Positions 53,692 to 63,328 of a stretch of 64,000 nt of DNA are shown here, one piece after another. This stretch comes from Falsihalocynthiibacter arcticus. GTDB taxonomy: Bacteria > Pseudomonadota > Alphaproteobacteria > Rhodobacterales > Rhodobacteraceae. Both the position numbers and the translations under genes were made by a program. Numbering within the stretch: position 1 is the first letter of the stretch; each line of letters opens with the position of its first letter. A model generated the notes under the pieces. That model made no database searches and was not told the origin of the DNA. It worked only from the letters and a program-made list of their open reading frames with translations. The stretch lies in assembly GCF_000812665.2 (NCBI RefSeq), contig NZ_CP014327.1:2943501-3007500 (forward strand), in the 5' to 3' direction.

Positions 53692-55164
53692 ATGTCAAAC
53701 CGCAGGTCACATATCGCCACCTTTGGGCAGGACCAGAAGGGCACCATCCTTGTTTTTTGGGGGATGGCCCTTGCTTTGATGCTCGGACTGGTGGCGATGT
53801 CGTTTGATCTGGGGCAGGTCTCCGCCACACAGACCGATATGCAGAGCTTCACCGACAATGTGGCCCTCGCGGCAGCGGGAGAGTTGGATGGTCGCCCGGA
53901 TTCCATAACGCGTGCGACAACTGCGGCCGCAAATCTGATCGTCGACAGTCGCAAGTTTGGCAGCGGCGACCATACGCTATCGGGGGCGGATGACTTTACC
54001 CTGACGTTTTTCTCGACCTTGCCTGCCAGTGACACGGCGGCCCCTACGGCGGTAACGACAAACCCAGCCCTTGCCAGATTTATCCGCGTGGCCGCCACGG
54101 AAGCCGAGGTGCCCGTCGCGTTTTATCGGGCCTTAATGGTTCTGCGCGGCGAGACCCTTCAGGATATTAACGTGCAAGCCCAGTCGATTGCGGGCATGAC
54201 CCAATTCGCCTGTGACGTGACCCCGTTGATGTTTTGCCAGCCAAGTGGATGGACGTCGGCGGCCAACAAGGGGACGATGGTTAACCTTCGTTCTGGTGGC
54301 AATGGCGCGGCTTGGGCACCAGGAAACTTCGGGTTTTTGGACCCGTCCAAGGCGCTGGTCGATTCCGAGGGCCCTTGCGCGGGGAAAAACGGCGTAAAGC
54401 TGGATGCGTGTTTACTTGCGGCGGTGGGATCGATCACACAGTGCTACGCGCTCAATGGGGTCGATACGGAACCTGGCCAAAAGAACGGCATCGAAAACGC
54501 AATTTTTAACGTGCGGTTTGACATTTTTCAGACGATCCTAAAGAGCGAGAAAAATAACCCGAACTATGCGCCTGCACCCAACGTTATAAAGGGGGTGGTG
54601 CCCTCAAACGGCAACGCCTGTCCAAACAACTACGACCCATCCCCCGATACAGTGGGCTTGCCGCGCGACGATTGTTTTAACGCGGGGGGGTGCGCTGGGG
54701 GGCGCTTTGGCGATGGGGACTGGTCGGCGGGCTATGCCAATTACATCGCGACCAATTATGGCGGTGCCGACCCGTTTTTCATCAATCCTGCGCTCGACAC
54801 GCGCTATGATCTTTACAAGGCCGAAATTGCCAACCCACAAGGGACAAGCGGCAACGCGGGTATCCTTCCGAATGGGCTGGCGGAAAGCGGATTGCCGCAA
54901 TGTAATACCGCAGGCGGTGCTTCAATTGGACCTGAACGCCGCGTCATTGTGGCGGCTGCGATCGACTGTGCCGCCAACAATATTCAGGGTTCCGCCGTTA
55001 ACGTACCTGTGGCCGAATTCGTCGAAATTTTCCTGACAGAGCCCGTGGCGGCCGTCAGCTCAAACACTGTGGATATTTGGGGCGAAGTGATTGGCCCTGC
55101 GGATCAAGGCAGCGGCGCGGGGTCGACCGGAATTTTCCGCGACGTCGTGCAGTTGTACCGGTGA
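53692..55164 (+). CDS. tadG: TadG-like pilus-associated protein
   Basis: Protein of 490 residues with one N-terminal membrane segment (GTILVFWGMALALMLGLVAMSFDLG, TadG/TadE-type) followed by a large periplasmic domain. The first stretch, QVSATQTDMQSFTDNVALAAAGELDGR, is typical of TadG N-terminal regions. Numerous cysteines follow (AQSIAGMTQFACDVTPLMFCQPSGW; NACPNNYDPS), probably oxidised in pairs. No von Willebrand motif is obvious. It begins five bases after the cpaB stop, so it is in the same operon. Confidence 0.85.
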   Translation: MSNRRSHIATFGQDQKGTILVFWGMALALMLGLVAMSFDLGQVSATQTDMQSFTDNVALAAAGELDGRPDSITRATTAAANLIVDSRKFGSGDHTLSGADDFTLTFFSTLPASDTAAPTAVTTNPALARFIRVAATEAEVPVAFYRALMVLRGETLQDINVQAQSIAGMTQFACDVTPLMFCQPSGWTSAANKGTMVNLRSGGNGAAWAPGNFGFLDPSKALVDSEGPCAGKNGVKLDACLLAAVGSITQCYALNGVDTEPGQKNGIENAIFNVRFDIFQTILKSEKNNPNYAPAPNVIKGVVPSNGNACPNNYDPSPDTVGLPRDDCFNAGGCAGGRFGDGDWSAGYANYIATNYGGADPFFINPALDTRYDLYKAEIANPQGTSGNAGILPNGLAESGLPQCNTAGGASIGPERRVIVAAAIDCAANNIQGSAVNVPVAEFVEIFLTEPVAAVSSNTVDIWGEVIGPADQGSGAGSTGIFRDVVQLYR

Positions 55165-55174
55165 GGGGGGGGGC

Positions 55175-55674
55175 ATGTTGAAACATCGGATCAAACGCGC
55201 CTTTGGTGGTTTTCGTCGCGATGAGCGCGGGACGGCCCTCGTTGAACTGGCAATTTCGCTGCCGTTTGCGTTGCTGGTTTTTGGCATGATTATTGAGGGA
55301 TCACGGATGCTGTGGGCCTATCAGTCGGCAGCGGCAGGCGTGCGAGATGCGACGCGGTATCTGGCGCGGATTGTGCCGCGCGATATTTGCACCTCGGGGG
55401 GGCTGTCGCGGGCTATACCACGCAACTCACGGGAATCGTGCGCAACAGTTCCAGCGGCACCACGCTGTTTCCCAACGGCATTACCGTCAATTCGGTGATC
55501 CCCACCTATAGCTGTATCGCGGGGGATTATCGCAAAGGCATCGCGCCGATTGCTCAAGTTTCCGCAGAGATTACGATCACAATGCCTTTCTCGGGCTTCT
55601 TTGCAGTCGCGGGCTATACGCTCAACGATGTGACGACCACCGTCACCGATCAAAGCCGGATTTTCGGGTCATGA
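55175..55674 (+). pseudogene. tadE: TadE-like pseudopilin, one frameshift
   Basis: TadE-family minor pilin: an N-terminal region with DERGTALVELAISLPFALLVFGMIIEGSRMLWAYQ, the pilin-like membrane helix with Glu. The frame fails at a G7 run (55,396-55,402); adding one G continues it with AGYTTQLTGIVRNSSSGTTLF and later FSGFFAVAGYTLNDVTTTVT for about 166 residues. The stop overlaps the next tadE-like gene. Sequencing error is the simplest explanation. Confidence 0.86.
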
Positions 55675-56315
55675 GGGCGCATCGCACATATTTGGCGCGG
55701 ACCGTTGAATTCTGGCGCAATGAGCGCGGGGCGACCCTTGTGGAATTCGCAATCGCCTTGGCTCTTTTCCTACTGTTGTTGTTCGGGATGATCGATTTTG
55801 GCCGTCTTGCCTATCACCGGATTGCCGCCGAAAAAGCGATGCATATTGCGGCCCGTTTGGCGGCGGTGCGCCCCGCCGCCTGCGCGGGTTTGCCCAGTAT
55901 CAACGCGCGCGGATCAACATCCGTTGTGCCCAAGCCGCGGTTTGGAACCAGTTGCGGCGCGGGGGCGAATATTTGTGCCACGCAAGCGTCGCTCGTCTGC
56001 ACAGGGTCAGCGACGAACGCGACCGCCAGTGAAATATGGGCGCGTATCAACGCGATCCTTCCGCCCGGTGTGGCGATCGACGATTTGCAAATTTCCTACA
56101 CGTTCGACCCCAATCTTGGGTTTCTGGGGGGCCCCTATGTTCCTTTGGTCACGGCGGAACTTGTGGGGGCCACGTTTACCTTCATTTCCCCGCTCGGACA
56201 GCTTGCCAGCCTTGCTGGGGGATCGGCCCCAAGTGGCCTTGGTGGAACAATAAATTTCCCTTCAATGAGTGTCTCCCTTCCGGGAGAGGACTTGGCGAGT
56301 GGGACGAATGGATAA
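55671..56315 (+). CDS. tadE: TadE-like minor pilin
   Basis: Protein of 214 residues with the TadE signature near the N-terminus: NERGATLVEFAIALALFLLLLFGMIDFGRLAYHR. The remaining periplasmic part has cysteines (ACAGLP, CGAGANICATQASLVC), probably disulfide-bonded. TadE and related proteins are processed like pilins and act in pilus assembly. The ATG overlaps the stop of the preceding tadE-like gene by four bases. Confidence 0.9.
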   Translation: MRAHRTYLARTVEFWRNERGATLVEFAIALALFLLLLFGMIDFGRLAYHRIAAEKAMHIAARLAAVRPAACAGLPSINARGSTSVVPKPRFGTSCGAGANICATQASLVCTGSATNATASEIWARINAILPPGVAIDDLQISYTFDPNLGFLGGPYVPLVTAELVGATFTFISPLGQLASLAGGSAPSGLGGTINFPSMSVSLPGEDLASGTNG

Positions 56316-56333
56316 CATTAGGAGGTTAAGTCA

Positions 56334-57584
56334 ATGACAGAGCCAGTTCAGAAAATCACGGTTTTTGCCGCAAATGGCCCAGACTCAGACGCGATTTCCG
56401 CAGTTGTCTGTACGCTTGACAACGTCAAGTTGAACCGCCGCGATATGACCCTTTCAAAAGCCAACGGCACCGCGCATGCACTGGCGGCCTCGGGCGAGAT
56501 GATCCTGTTTCGAACCTCGGGGGAGAGCGAACAGGACGAGGTGGCGGTGCGGGAATTGTGCCGCACTGCAGGGCCGGATGTGCGGGTGGTTGCCATCAGC
56601 GACCCCGACTTGCAATTGGCGGCGGCGCGTAAACTTTTGCAAGCTGGCGTGGCAGATGTCTTGCCGATGCCGGTGACCAAAAAGGACCTGACGGAGTGTT
56701 TGGAGCGCTTGAGGGCACCGATTGCCGCCGTTGCGCCGCTTGCTTTACAGCGTGGCAAAATCATCACCGTCGCCCAAGCGCGCGGCGGGATTGGCGGCAC
56801 CACGGTCGCCGTCAACCTTGCGGATGCCTTGCGGGGCGAGGCGGGACTTCTGCGCCGCAATGTCGTCAAAAAGGTCGCTTTGGTCGATCTGGATTTGCAG
56901 TTTGGCGGGATCGCAAGCTTTTTGGATATCGAGGCCAACGACTCCCTTTGTCGGATGGCCAAAGACGAAATTATCCCCGACGCCACGTTTTTGTCGCAAG
57001 CCATGGTGACCACCAAAGGCGGGTTGTCGGTGATCACTGCGCCAACTGAATTTGTGCCCATGGAGTCGCTCACAAGCGAGCAGGTTGAAGCGCTTTTGGA
57101 GCAGTTGACGCTTCAATTTGATTACGTGGTGGTGGACCTGCCGCGCACCTTGGTGCAGTGGGTGCAATCGGTGCTGAACATGAGTGATCGGCTGTATTTG
57201 ATTACCGATAGTTCGGTACCTGCGATCCGCCAGTCAAAACGTCTGATTGATGCCTATTCCGAAGAAAGCCCGAGACTACCGATTGATATTATTGTGAATT
57301 TTGAAGCCAAGCCGATATTTAAAGGCCGTCACCATGTGCAGGCCGCGAAGCTGTTGGAGCGGGAGTTGCGACATTGGCTTCCCCTTGATCCCAAAGCCAC
57401 ACGCGAGGCCCTTGATCGTGGGGTGCCGCTGTCCGTGGCGGCAAGCCGATCCGCGTTGACCAAAGCGATTAAGAAGCTTGCTGTCGAGGTCATTGACGAG
57501 AAAACGACCGCAAAGACAGACCCGATGAAGCGCGAAGCCACCCAGGGTTCCGATGCCATTTTTAAATCAATTCAGTCGAGCTAA
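56334..57584 (+). CDS. cpaE: Tad pilus localisation ATPase-like CpaE/TadZ
   Basis: Polar-positioning protein of the Tad machine, 416 residues. The N-terminal 130 residues form a receiver-like domain without the phosphoacceptor pattern, followed by a MinD/ParA-type domain. The P-loop reads RGGIGGTT (150-157): the usual signature lysine and the GKT lysine are both changed, as in other atypical TadZ proteins, so ATP turnover may be weak or absent. VALVDLDLQFGGIASFLDIE is the Walker B region. An AGGAGG ribosome site precedes the ATG. Confidence 0.9.
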   Translation: MTEPVQKITVFAANGPDSDAISAVVCTLDNVKLNRRDMTLSKANGTAHALAASGEMILFRTSGESEQDEVAVRELCRTAGPDVRVVAISDPDLQLAAARKLLQAGVADVLPMPVTKKDLTECLERLRAPIAAVAPLALQRGKIITVAQARGGIGGTTVAVNLADALRGEAGLLRRNVVKKVALVDLDLQFGGIASFLDIEANDSLCRMAKDEIIPDATFLSQAMVTTKGGLSVITAPTEFVPMESLTSEQVEALLEQLTLQFDYVVVDLPRTLVQWVQSVLNMSDRLYLITDSSVPAIRQSKRLIDAYSEESPRLPIDIIVNFEAKPIFKGRHHVQAAKLLERELRHWLPLDPKATREALDRGVPLSVAASRSALTKAIKKLAVEVIDEKTTAKTDPMKREATQGSDAIFKSIQSS

Positions 57585-57595
57585 GGAGAGCCAAG

Positions 57596-59002
57596 GTGTT
57601 CAAGAATTTTACACGAAACGGTAAAGAAAATTCAGCCAAAAGCATCGACCTCCCCGGAGCGGCGGTTGCTAAAGCTCTGAAGACCCCGTTGCAACTCGTC
57701 GATCCTCAACAAAGTGCCACAGAACACACGTTGATTAAGCGGCTAGAACTCAAAAGCCGCCTGCATGACGCCTTGCTGGATCGGTTGAATTTCTCGGTGA
57801 TCGACAAGGTCGAGGATGAGGCGCTGCGCAAGGAAGTAACCTCCTTGGTGAGCGAAGTCTTAAGTAAGGAAGGCACGCCGTTACGCGGCGAAGAATTCAA
57901 GAAGATCGTTGATGAGTTGATGGATGAGGTGCTTGGATTAGGGCCGCTTGAGCCGCTCCTCGCAGATCCCACCATTAACGATATTCTGGTGAACGGCCAC
58001 AAAAGCGTGTTCGTGGAACGCTTTGGTGTGCTGGAGCGCACCAACGCCCGCTTTCGCGACGAGAAGCATCTTTTGCGGGTGATCGACAAGATCGTTACAC
58101 GGATTGGACGCCGAGTAGACGAAAGCCAGCCTTGGGTGGATGCGCGCCTTGAGGACGGCAGCCGCGTGAATGCGATCATCCGGCCCTGTGCCATCGACGG
58201 CCCCTCGATTTCGATCCGTAAGTTTTCGCGCCAACCCTATAGTCTGGCGCGACTGGTCGCGAGTGGCGCCCTTACGGGGCCAGCCGCAAAGTTTCTGGAA
58301 GGGCTGGTGGATGCGCGGATGAATGTGTTGATTTCCGGCGGCACGGGCTCGGGTAAGACCACCATGCTCAATGCTATGTCGGCATTTATTTCTGAAAAAG
58401 AGCGGATTGTGACCATCGAAGATGCCGCCGAATTGCAACTACAGCAAGGTCATGTTGTGCGCCTTGAAACACGGCCCTCCAACCCGTCGGGGGGCGGGGC
58501 AGTGGCGCAGCGGGACCTGTTGCGCAACGCGCTTCGGATGCGGCCTGATCGGATCATCGTGGGCGAGGTGCGTGGCGCTGAAACCTTCGATATGTTGCAG
58601 GCGATGAACACGGGCCACGACGGATCGATGACCACGGTGCACGCCAATACCGCGCGCGACGCGCTGTCGCGGTTGGAGCAAATGGTGACGATGATGGGCG
58701 TTGATTTTCCGATGGCGGCCATCCGTGGCCAGATCGCAAGCGGATTGCAATTCGTGCTGCAACTATCCCGCCTAAGCGACGGGCGCCGCCGCGTGATGTC
58801 GATTTCCGAAATTACCGGCATGGAGGGCGATGTGATTACGATGCAGGACATCTTTGTGTTCCGCAAAACCGGTCGCAGCGAAAATGGCGATATTCTGGGG
58901 GAATTCATTCCCACGGGCATCCGTCCCAAGGCCGCCGAGGCGCTGATCGCTGCGGGGATTAGCATCGATGCCTCCATGTTTATTAGGGAGAAAGTGCAAT
59001 GA
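57596..59002 (+). CDS. cpaF: Tad pilus secretion ATPase CpaF/TadA
   Basis: Hexameric ATPase that powers Tad pilus extension and retraction, 468 residues. After a variable N-terminus it has NDILVNGHKSVFVERFGVLE, then Walker A GGTGSGKTT (248-256), the Asp box, the Walker B region LRMRPDRIIVGEVRGAE and the His box MTTVHANT. The start is a GTG at 57,596 with AAGGAG nine bases upstream. Its stop overlaps tadB by four bases. Confidence 0.95.
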   Translation: MFKNFTRNGKENSAKSIDLPGAAVAKALKTPLQLVDPQQSATEHTLIKRLELKSRLHDALLDRLNFSVIDKVEDEALRKEVTSLVSEVLSKEGTPLRGEEFKKIVDELMDEVLGLGPLEPLLADPTINDILVNGHKSVFVERFGVLERTNARFRDEKHLLRVIDKIVTRIGRRVDESQPWVDARLEDGSRVNAIIRPCAIDGPSISIRKFSRQPYSLARLVASGALTGPAAKFLEGLVDARMNVLISGGTGSGKTTMLNAMSAFISEKERIVTIEDAAELQLQQGHVVRLETRPSNPSGGGAVAQRDLLRNALRMRPDRIIVGEVRGAETFDMLQAMNTGHDGSMTTVHANTARDALSRLEQMVTMMGVDFPMAAIRGQIASGLQFVLQLSRLSDGRRRVMSISEITGMEGDVITMQDIFVFRKTGRSENGDILGEFIPTGIRPKAAEALIAAGISIDASMFIREKVQ

Positions 59003-59970
59003 AACAGCTTATGTCCCACCCCTATGCTTTGTATTTTGTCTATACGTTTTTGGCGGTGGGCGTGTTTTTCCTTCTCTCTGGCGTTTGGCAACTTCTGCGC
59101 CGCTCCGAGAACAAACATGAAGCACGCAATCGTCGGATGAAAATGATCGCGGGCGGGGCGACGGCGGCGGAAATACTTGCTGTCCTCAAACCGGTGGAAC
59201 GCGGGGGGTGGATAACGCGCCTGCCGTTTGTTGGCGACCTTCCCAAGGCGATGCGGCAAGCGGGGATGACCAGCTCGCCGACGCTGCTCATCCTGATTTG
59301 TCTGAGCATTTCGGCCGTTATTTCCGCAATGGCAGCTATGAAAGTGACGCTTTGGATGGCCATTGCCATAGGTGTTACGGTTGGCTTTCTCCTGCCTATC
59401 GGGATTATTCGCCACCGTCGGGCGGCGCGCATTGAGGCGATAACCAAACTCTTGCCTGAGGCGCTGGATTTGATGTCGCGCGGCTTGCGTGTGGGGCATC
59501 CGTTGAACACATCAATTGCCTCGGTCGCAGAGCAAATGCCCGATCCGATTGGCTCCGAATTTGGTCTGATCGCAGACCAAGTGAGTTTTGGCGACGACTT
59601 GGTCGACGCTTTTGCCGAATTTGCAGATCGTATCGACATTGAGGACGTCCACTATCTCTCGGCCAGTTTGGGCATTCAACACGGGACGGGGGGCGACTTG
59701 GCGCGGGTGCTCGACGTCTTGTCCAAGGTGGTTAAAAACCGGATCGCCATGCGGCGGCGGATTCAGGCGATTTCCGCAGAGGGCCGTTTGTCGTCGTATT
59801 TCCTCTCGGCGATCCCCGTGTTTATTTTCGTTTCCACGTCAATTTCCAATCCGCGATACTATCAGGATGTCTATGACGATCCGCTTTTCATTCCCATGGC
59901 CATCGCGGTTGTGACGTTCACGGTGTTGAACGCCGTTATTCTCGCCAAACTCGTTAGATTTAGAATATGA
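58999..59970 (+). CDS. tadB: Tad pilus inner-membrane protein TadB
   Basis: GspF-like platform protein of 323 residues. A first membrane segment (YFVYTFLAVGVFFLLSG), two closely spaced segments (LLILICLSISAVISAMA; LWMAIAIGVTVGFLLPIGII) and a last pair near the C-terminus surround the T2SSF domain, which contains LLPEALDLMSRGLRVGHPL. Overlap with cpaF indicates coupling. It pairs with TadC to form the assembly platform. Confidence 0.93.
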   Translation: MKQLMSHPYALYFVYTFLAVGVFFLLSGVWQLLRRSENKHEARNRRMKMIAGGATAAEILAVLKPVERGGWITRLPFVGDLPKAMRQAGMTSSPTLLILICLSISAVISAMAAMKVTLWMAIAIGVTVGFLLPIGIIRHRRAARIEAITKLLPEALDLMSRGLRVGHPLNTSIASVAEQMPDPIGSEFGLIADQVSFGDDLVDAFAEFADRIDIEDVHYLSASLGIQHGTGGDLARVLDVLSKVVKNRIAMRRRIQAISAEGRLSSYFLSAIPVFIFVSTSISNPRYYQDVYDDPLFIPMAIAVVTFTVLNAVILAKLVRFRI

Positions 59971-59982
59971 AAGGCTGCGACC

Positions 59983-60984
59983 ATGTTTGAAACACTCACA
60001 ACACTGACGAGTGCGTGGAATATCACGCCGCAAATGGTCCTTATTATCGGAATGGGACTGGGCGCGTTAACCATCCTTGGGGGCGTCGCGGTTTTGGTTG
60101 GGGAGCGCAACCCCGCCGCAGACCGCATCGCGGCCAGCGCCACAAAACGCCGTGAACAGCGGCGTGATTTCGGGCTTTTGCAAGCCCCCAATCATGACCC
60201 CAAAGGCATTTGGAAAGCGCTTCTACCGGGGGATATGAAAGAGCGCAGTGACCTGTCCCGCAAATTGTCACAAGCTGGATATAACGGCCCCCACAACCTG
60301 CGAAATTTCACTTTGGTCCGTGTTGTTTTGGGCCTTGGCTTGCCTGGGGTTCTGTTGGCGGTTTTGCTCATTAGTCGCGTGCCGGACATTCAATTGCCGT
60401 TTGATATTTCCAGCCGTGTCTCCGAGATGTCGAATGGCACCATTGTGCGCGTGCTCTCTGTTTTGATATTTCTGGGGTATTTTGTTCCGATCAAATGGCT
60501 CAATGATCGTGCTGAAGAGCGGCGGATGCGGATCGAGGAATCTTTTCCCAACGCCTTGGACCTCATGCAAATTTCTGTTGAAGCGGGGCTTGGGTTTGAC
60601 GCCGCGATGACGCGGGCTGGAAATGAATTGGCCGAAATTGCGCCCGAGATGGCCTATGAGTTCCTCACGGTTCAGCGGCAAATTCAAGCTGGTCGTGATC
60701 GGGACGCCGCAATGCAAGACATGGCCCAGCGAACAAATGTGGATGTCATCCGCTCGTTTTCCGCTGTGGTCAGCCAATCGGTTCAATTCGGGACATCCAT
60801 GTCGGAGGCCCTGACGGCCTACGCCAAAGAGATGCGAGAGTTCAGGGAAGTTAAGGCCCAAGAAATGGCCAATAAACTGCCCGTGAAAATGTCTGTTGTG
60901 CTCGCGTCCCTCATGCTTCCCGCGCTGATTTTAATTTCCATTGGCCCGGTTGTTATTCGCTATACACGGTTTTTTGCCGAGTAA
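59983..60984 (+). CDS. tadC: Tad pilus inner-membrane protein TadC
   Basis: Second platform protein, 333 residues, with the T2SSF motif ESFPNALDLMQISVEAGLGFDAAMTRAG and about four membrane segments. It begins 12 bases after tadB, in the same operon. A hairpin with T-tract follows the stop, marking the end of the main Tad transcript. Confidence 0.93.
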   Translation: MFETLTTLTSAWNITPQMVLIIGMGLGALTILGGVAVLVGERNPAADRIAASATKRREQRRDFGLLQAPNHDPKGIWKALLPGDMKERSDLSRKLSQAGYNGPHNLRNFTLVRVVLGLGLPGVLLAVLLISRVPDIQLPFDISSRVSEMSNGTIVRVLSVLIFLGYFVPIKWLNDRAEERRMRIEESFPNALDLMQISVEAGLGFDAAMTRAGNELAEIAPEMAYEFLTVQRQIQAGRDRDAAMQDMAQRTNVDVIRSFSAVVSQSVQFGTSMSEALTAYAKEMREFREVKAQEMANKLPVKMSVVLASLMLPALILISIGPVVIRYTRFFAE

Positions 60985-60985
60985 G

Positions 60986-61010
60986 AGGGCAGGGTTTTTG
61001 CCCTAATTTT
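60986..61010 (+). terminator. Terminator after tadC
   Basis: AGGGCA (60,986-60,991) pairs with TGCCCT (60,999-61,004), a seven-base loop between, and AATTTT after it. It follows the tadC stop by one base. Confidence 0.65.
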
Positions 61011-61068
61011 GACACAATTCATCCGAAAATACATGCTAGGATTGAAAATGCAGTGAAAAAGCCGCCAA

Positions 61069-62058
61069 ATGTGGCAATTTGTTGACAGAATTAAGAATTC
61101 AGGCCTAAAATTAAGACATAGGCTGGAAGAACCAGCATTGAGATTTTTTGAGGCACCCGAGTATGTTTATGGGGGTCATAAAGTGGGTACTAAGGGACAT
61201 TATGGGGATAATACCCTAGGGAATACTTTGAGCGTTGTAAGTCTGGTCGAAGGCATAGCTGGCTGGTGCCAAGCGGTGCAGGGCGTCGCGTCCTTTCGGC
61301 AAGGCCTTAAGGCGATCTCAATGGGATTTGGGGCAAAAGCCGCGACGCTGGTGAAGGCCGCGAAAACGCAAGACGGGAAAATTCGATCTATTTCCGTGGA
61401 CTTACAGCGAGAGGCGCAATGCGGCGCGTTGGATCGCTCATTTGCTGACCTTATTTTAGGATCCTATATAGCGCACGCCAAACTTGGCTCCGTTTGGTAC
61501 GCCAGCATGGCCGCCTATGGGGATGCGCCAGAATTGTTGGAGTTGAGAAATCAACGCGCTCTGGCCGAAACTGTGGTGATCGTTTTGGGGCAAGACGGGA
61601 AGTGGGTTTACCTTCTGGAACTGCATTTCGCCAACCGCCTGTCATCAGGGGCCGGCGCGATGCTGACGTCCCTGTGCGACACGCTGTGTCAAACGTGGTC
61701 GTGCCTCTCGCCGGGGGTGTTTTCAGAATCCCTCTTGGATCGTCAGCCAGAAACCTTGAATGTGACCCTCGCAGCACCGCTTTTGTCGGACCTTAATCCG
61801 GCGGGGTTAAGTCGCGCAGAATTTCGCGTGTGTTTGCTGTTGAGTCATGGGTTAAACCGCGACGTTTTGGCCAAGGAGTTGAAAATTTCGTCCTCTACCC
61901 TGCGCAGTCACCTCAGACAGATTTATGACAAGGCCGAATGCCGAAATCTGAGCGACTTGCTGCGTCGGTTACTTCTGGTTGGGCCAAGCCCCACGCAGGA
62001 AACCCCCTTGGTAACAGCGATCGAGCGAAGGGCGATATCCCATCAATCCGTCGCTTGA
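61069..62058 (+). CDS. LuxR-type HTH regulator in the Tad locus
   Basis: Regulator of up to 329 residues. The C-terminal region (about 246-302) is a LuxR-type HTH: LSRAEFRVCLLLSHGLNRDVLAKELKISSSTLRSHLRQIYDKAE. The middle part (LVEGIAGWCQAV onward) resembles the helical autoinducer-like region of Roseobacter LuxR solos, but no ligand residues stand out. The start is uncertain: ATG 61,069 has no clear ribosome site, and alternatives such as a TTG in the NTLSVVSLVEG region would give a shorter protein. Placed between tadC and the prepilin peptidase, it may control pilus expression. Confidence 0.8.
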   Translation: MWQFVDRIKNSGLKLRHRLEEPALRFFEAPEYVYGGHKVGTKGHYGDNTLGNTLSVVSLVEGIAGWCQAVQGVASFRQGLKAISMGFGAKAATLVKAAKTQDGKIRSISVDLQREAQCGALDRSFADLILGSYIAHAKLGSVWYASMAAYGDAPELLELRNQRALAETVVIVLGQDGKWVYLLELHFANRLSSGAGAMLTSLCDTLCQTWSCLSPGVFSESLLDRQPETLNVTLAAPLLSDLNPAGLSRAEFRVCLLLSHGLNRDVLAKELKISSSTLRSHLRQIYDKAECRNLSDLLRRLLLVGPSPTQETPLVTAIERRAISHQSVA

Positions 62059-62068
62059 CGGCCCTGAA

Positions 62069-62554
62069 ATGATGCTTTTGCCGCTTTTGCTTTTTACGCC
62101 GGTTCTGCTTTATGTCGCGCAAAGCGATCTGCGGTGGATGCGGATTCCAAATACGGCCTCGCTCCTTGGGATTGGCTTGTTTGTGGTCACCATTCCATTG
62201 ATTGGACTTGAGGAGGCCATTTCGCGCATCCTCCCCGCCTTGATCGTGTTTTGTATCGGGTTTGCCCTGTTTCTCCTGCGGATTTTTGCGGGCGGGGATG
62301 TGAAAATTCTTGCGGTGCTCATGCTTTTTATTCCGTCGGGAACGCTCTCGCTTTTTGCGCTGGTTTTCTCGGGGGCGATGCTTTTGGGCATTGTCGCCGT
62401 AACCGGCACCCGTGCGTTGGCCCTCCCGCAATTGCGCGGCTGGGTTTCGATGCGCGCACGCGGCCTGATGCCGATGGGGCTGTCCATCAGCCTCGCGGGC
62501 ATTGGCCATTTAGCGGTGCTTTATGCGCTTAAAACGTCTTCCCTGATGCCCTGA
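62069..62554 (+). CDS. cpaA: Prepilin peptidase TadV/CpaA
   Basis: Aspartyl peptidase of the A24 family, 161 residues, all membrane segments, which removes the leader of Flp pilins. The first catalytic Asp is in AQSDLRWMRIPN and the second in FAGGDVKILAVL, the equivalent of the GxGD motif. It lacks the methylase domain, as normal for TadV. It starts ten bases after the LuxR gene. Confidence 0.88.
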   Translation: MMLLPLLLFTPVLLYVAQSDLRWMRIPNTASLLGIGLFVVTIPLIGLEEAISRILPALIVFCIGFALFLLRIFAGGDVKILAVLMLFIPSGTLSLFALVFSGAMLLGIVAVTGTRALALPQLRGWVSMRARGLMPMGLSISLAGIGHLAVLYALKTSSLMP

Positions 62555-62577
62555 TCCGAGTCCGTCGCAAGGGTGGT

Positions 62578-63066
62578 TTAGGTTCCGATAATTTGGTGTG
62601 TTTCAAACACGGTTGGTTCTATGGGGGTCCCATCCGGTTCGGTCGCGTGTTCGATAAAGGTATTCACATGGGGCGGAATGGACGTGCCGCGTTGGGCCAC
62701 GCCTAGGAAAATTTGCTTTGAGTTTTCCGGAGTCAGATCAAACCAATCCGGATCGTCAAATGTGCCGCCATAGACCCCAACAATGTTGGCGAAACGCTCA
62801 AAGGTTAAAAACAATTTGGTCCCGCACGTGTCGCAGAAATGAACGAAAACCTTTTTGCCGCTGCCCGCCGAGATATGAGCGTATTTTTTCGGTGTTCCTT
62901 TGAGGAGGCGAAAATCCTGTGCGTCAAAAATCGGCTCAACCATATAGGCGCCGCCCGTGGCGCGTTGGCAAAATTTGCAATGGCATATCGTAACGCGGCT
63001 GGGTTGATTTTCCACAGCGTAGCGAAGGTTTCCGCACAGGCATCCGCCTTGGGCATTTTCCATCAT
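62578..63066 (-). CDS. GFA-family protein
   Basis: Zinc-binding protein of 162 residues of the glutathione-dependent formaldehyde-activating enzyme (GFA)/CENP-V family. The cysteine motifs are GGCLCGNLRY, CHCKFCQRATGG and CDTCGTKLFLTF, which should bind one or two zinc ions. The start MMENAQGG is at 63,066; a further frame to 63,135 is unlikely. Real function of most family members is unknown. It is convergent with cpaA. Confidence 0.88.
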   Translation of the reverse strand: MMENAQGGCLCGNLRYAVENQPSRVTICHCKFCQRATGGAYMVEPIFDAQDFRLLKGTPKKYAHISAGSGKKVFVHFCDTCGTKLFLTFERFANIVGVYGGTFDDPDWFDLTPENSKQIFLGVAQRGTSIPPHVNTFIEHATEPDGTPIEPTVFETHQIIGT

Positions 63067-63328
63067 CGTGCCTCCCTCGATTTTTTGTGAACCTCTCGTT
63101 TTATAGCATGATTTCGGGTGCAAGTCGCACAACAATCCTCGGGGAAGTGCGATCTTGGCGGGCGGTTTTCCTCAAAAAGAAGCTGGATATTGCTGCTCGT
63201 GGCCTTTGTGTGCCGATGGTGGTGGGATTGCGGCCTTTCTCCTTGCATCACGGCGCTCATCCCCATAGAAGAACCGTGATTTAACTCATTGCCGCGTCCG
63301 CGCGGCCATTTTGCTATAAGGACCCCCC

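Noticed and set aside
58450-59499. 349-codon minus-strand frame across cpaF and tadB
   Set aside because: Shadow of two well-supported genes; low-complexity composition.
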